Of a DNA stretch of 35,138 nucleotides, positions 34,961 to 35,138 are shown one piece after another. The stretch is from the NCBI GenBank assembly GCA_020052095.1, contig JAGVPT010000214.1, positions 1 through 35,138 of the forward strand, written 5' to 3'. Position 1 is the stretch's first letter, and each line of letters starts with the position of its first letter. A program made the translations under genes and the position numbers. This DNA comes from Bacteroidota bacterium (GTDB lineage Bacteria; Bacteroidota; Ignavibacteria; UBA10030; UBA8401). Under the pieces are notes generated by a model. That model was not told the DNA's origin. It saw only the letters and a list, made by a program, of their open reading frames with translations, and did no database searches.

Positions 34961-35138
34961 GTTGCCTGTTAAATATGGCACAATTGCGGTTCCCTTTTCC
35001 CTGAATTATAATGTGTCCGCATTTCCATTCCCCCTTGAAAAGGGGGATTCAAAGGAGTGGCGTCTTCGTTGCCTGTTAAATATGGCACAATTGCGGTTCC
35101 CTTTTCCCTGAATTATAATGTGTCCGCATTTTTATTCC
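34935..35138. repeat. 107-bp tandem repeat, second copy cut by the window edge
   Basis: Copy 1 is 34935-35041 and copy 2 is 35042-35138 (ending within the repeat). The copies are almost identical across GGGGGATTCAAAGG, GTGGCGTCTTCGTTGCCTG, TTAAATATGGCACAATTGCG and the TATAAT region. More copies may follow outside the window. There is no spacer between copies, so this is not a CRISPR array. Confidence 0.9.
34984..35012 (+). promoter_or_regulatory. Promoter-like sequence in the tandem repeat (second copy at 35091-35119)
   Basis: Each 107-base unit holds TTGCGG, a 17-base spacer and a perfect TATAAT. The -35 box matches consensus in only three of six positions. If active, it would drive transcription rightward out of the window. 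The identical pair lies at 35091-35119. Confidence 0.35.

Noticed and set aside
34935-35138. CRISPR array at the right edge
   Set aside because: The repeated unit is 107 bases, directly tandem and without spacers, and no cas gene is in the window.

Overview
The window looks like a chromosomal segment of an uncultured Bacteroidota/Chlorobi-group bacterium, most likely from the Ignavibacteria/Kryptonia neighbourhood. This is inferred from gene content: a GWxTD-domain protein beside an Omp85 protein, a DUF3108 protein, a very long periplasmic TPR protein, an FCB-style UbiA/geranylgeranyl reductase pair, and intergenic regions full of short palindromic and heptamer-type repeats. No rRNA or tRNA gene was seen.

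Layout. Bases 1-317 hold the start of a leftward gene with a promoter and an RBS hairpin. From 318 to 26294 every gene lies on the minus strand: an outer-membrane-like protein; a carB-MFS pair; a DUF559 nuclease-like gene beside a duplicated palindrome; cstA; then a long series that, read in transcription order from 26294 downward, is HU, acyl-ACP desaturase, FKBP lipoprotein, ferredoxin + geranylgeranyl reductase, a VanX-like dipeptidase, GT9 glycosyltransferase, DUF3108, a Rossmann-like protein, a CPBP protease, a zinc-ribbon protein, cdsA, rimO, GWxTD, Omp85, UbiA, rnhB, a degenerate cyclase-domain protein and YraN. The genes from 21408 down to 11689 overlap or nearly abut and look like one envelope-biogenesis operon. 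UbiA-rnhB-cyclase-YraN follow closely and may be cotranscribed. The strand flips at 26665 (a small secreted protein). A frameshifted IS4-type element (about 27197-28546) follows, then a plus-strand stretch with a 1214-residue TPR protein, a partner of unknown function, and obgE.

Much of what is unusual lies between genes. There are hairpin repeats built from C-run/G-run arms, two adjacent MITE-like elements with matching ends (21530-21987), phased 7-mer and 8-mer degenerate arrays, and a 107-bp tandem repeat with a perfect TATAAT box at the right edge. Several of these run into coding sequence. The C-terminus of ObgE, the C-terminus of the DUF559 protein, the N-terminus of UbiA and the signal peptide of the VanX-like protein are all encoded by repeat DNA.

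I did not find a clear new defence or metabolic system. The strongest candidates for new biology are the repeat-derived protein termini, the twin MITE-like elements, the RBS-masking hairpin at the left edge, and a tail-anchored cyclase-like protein lacking its catalytic residues.
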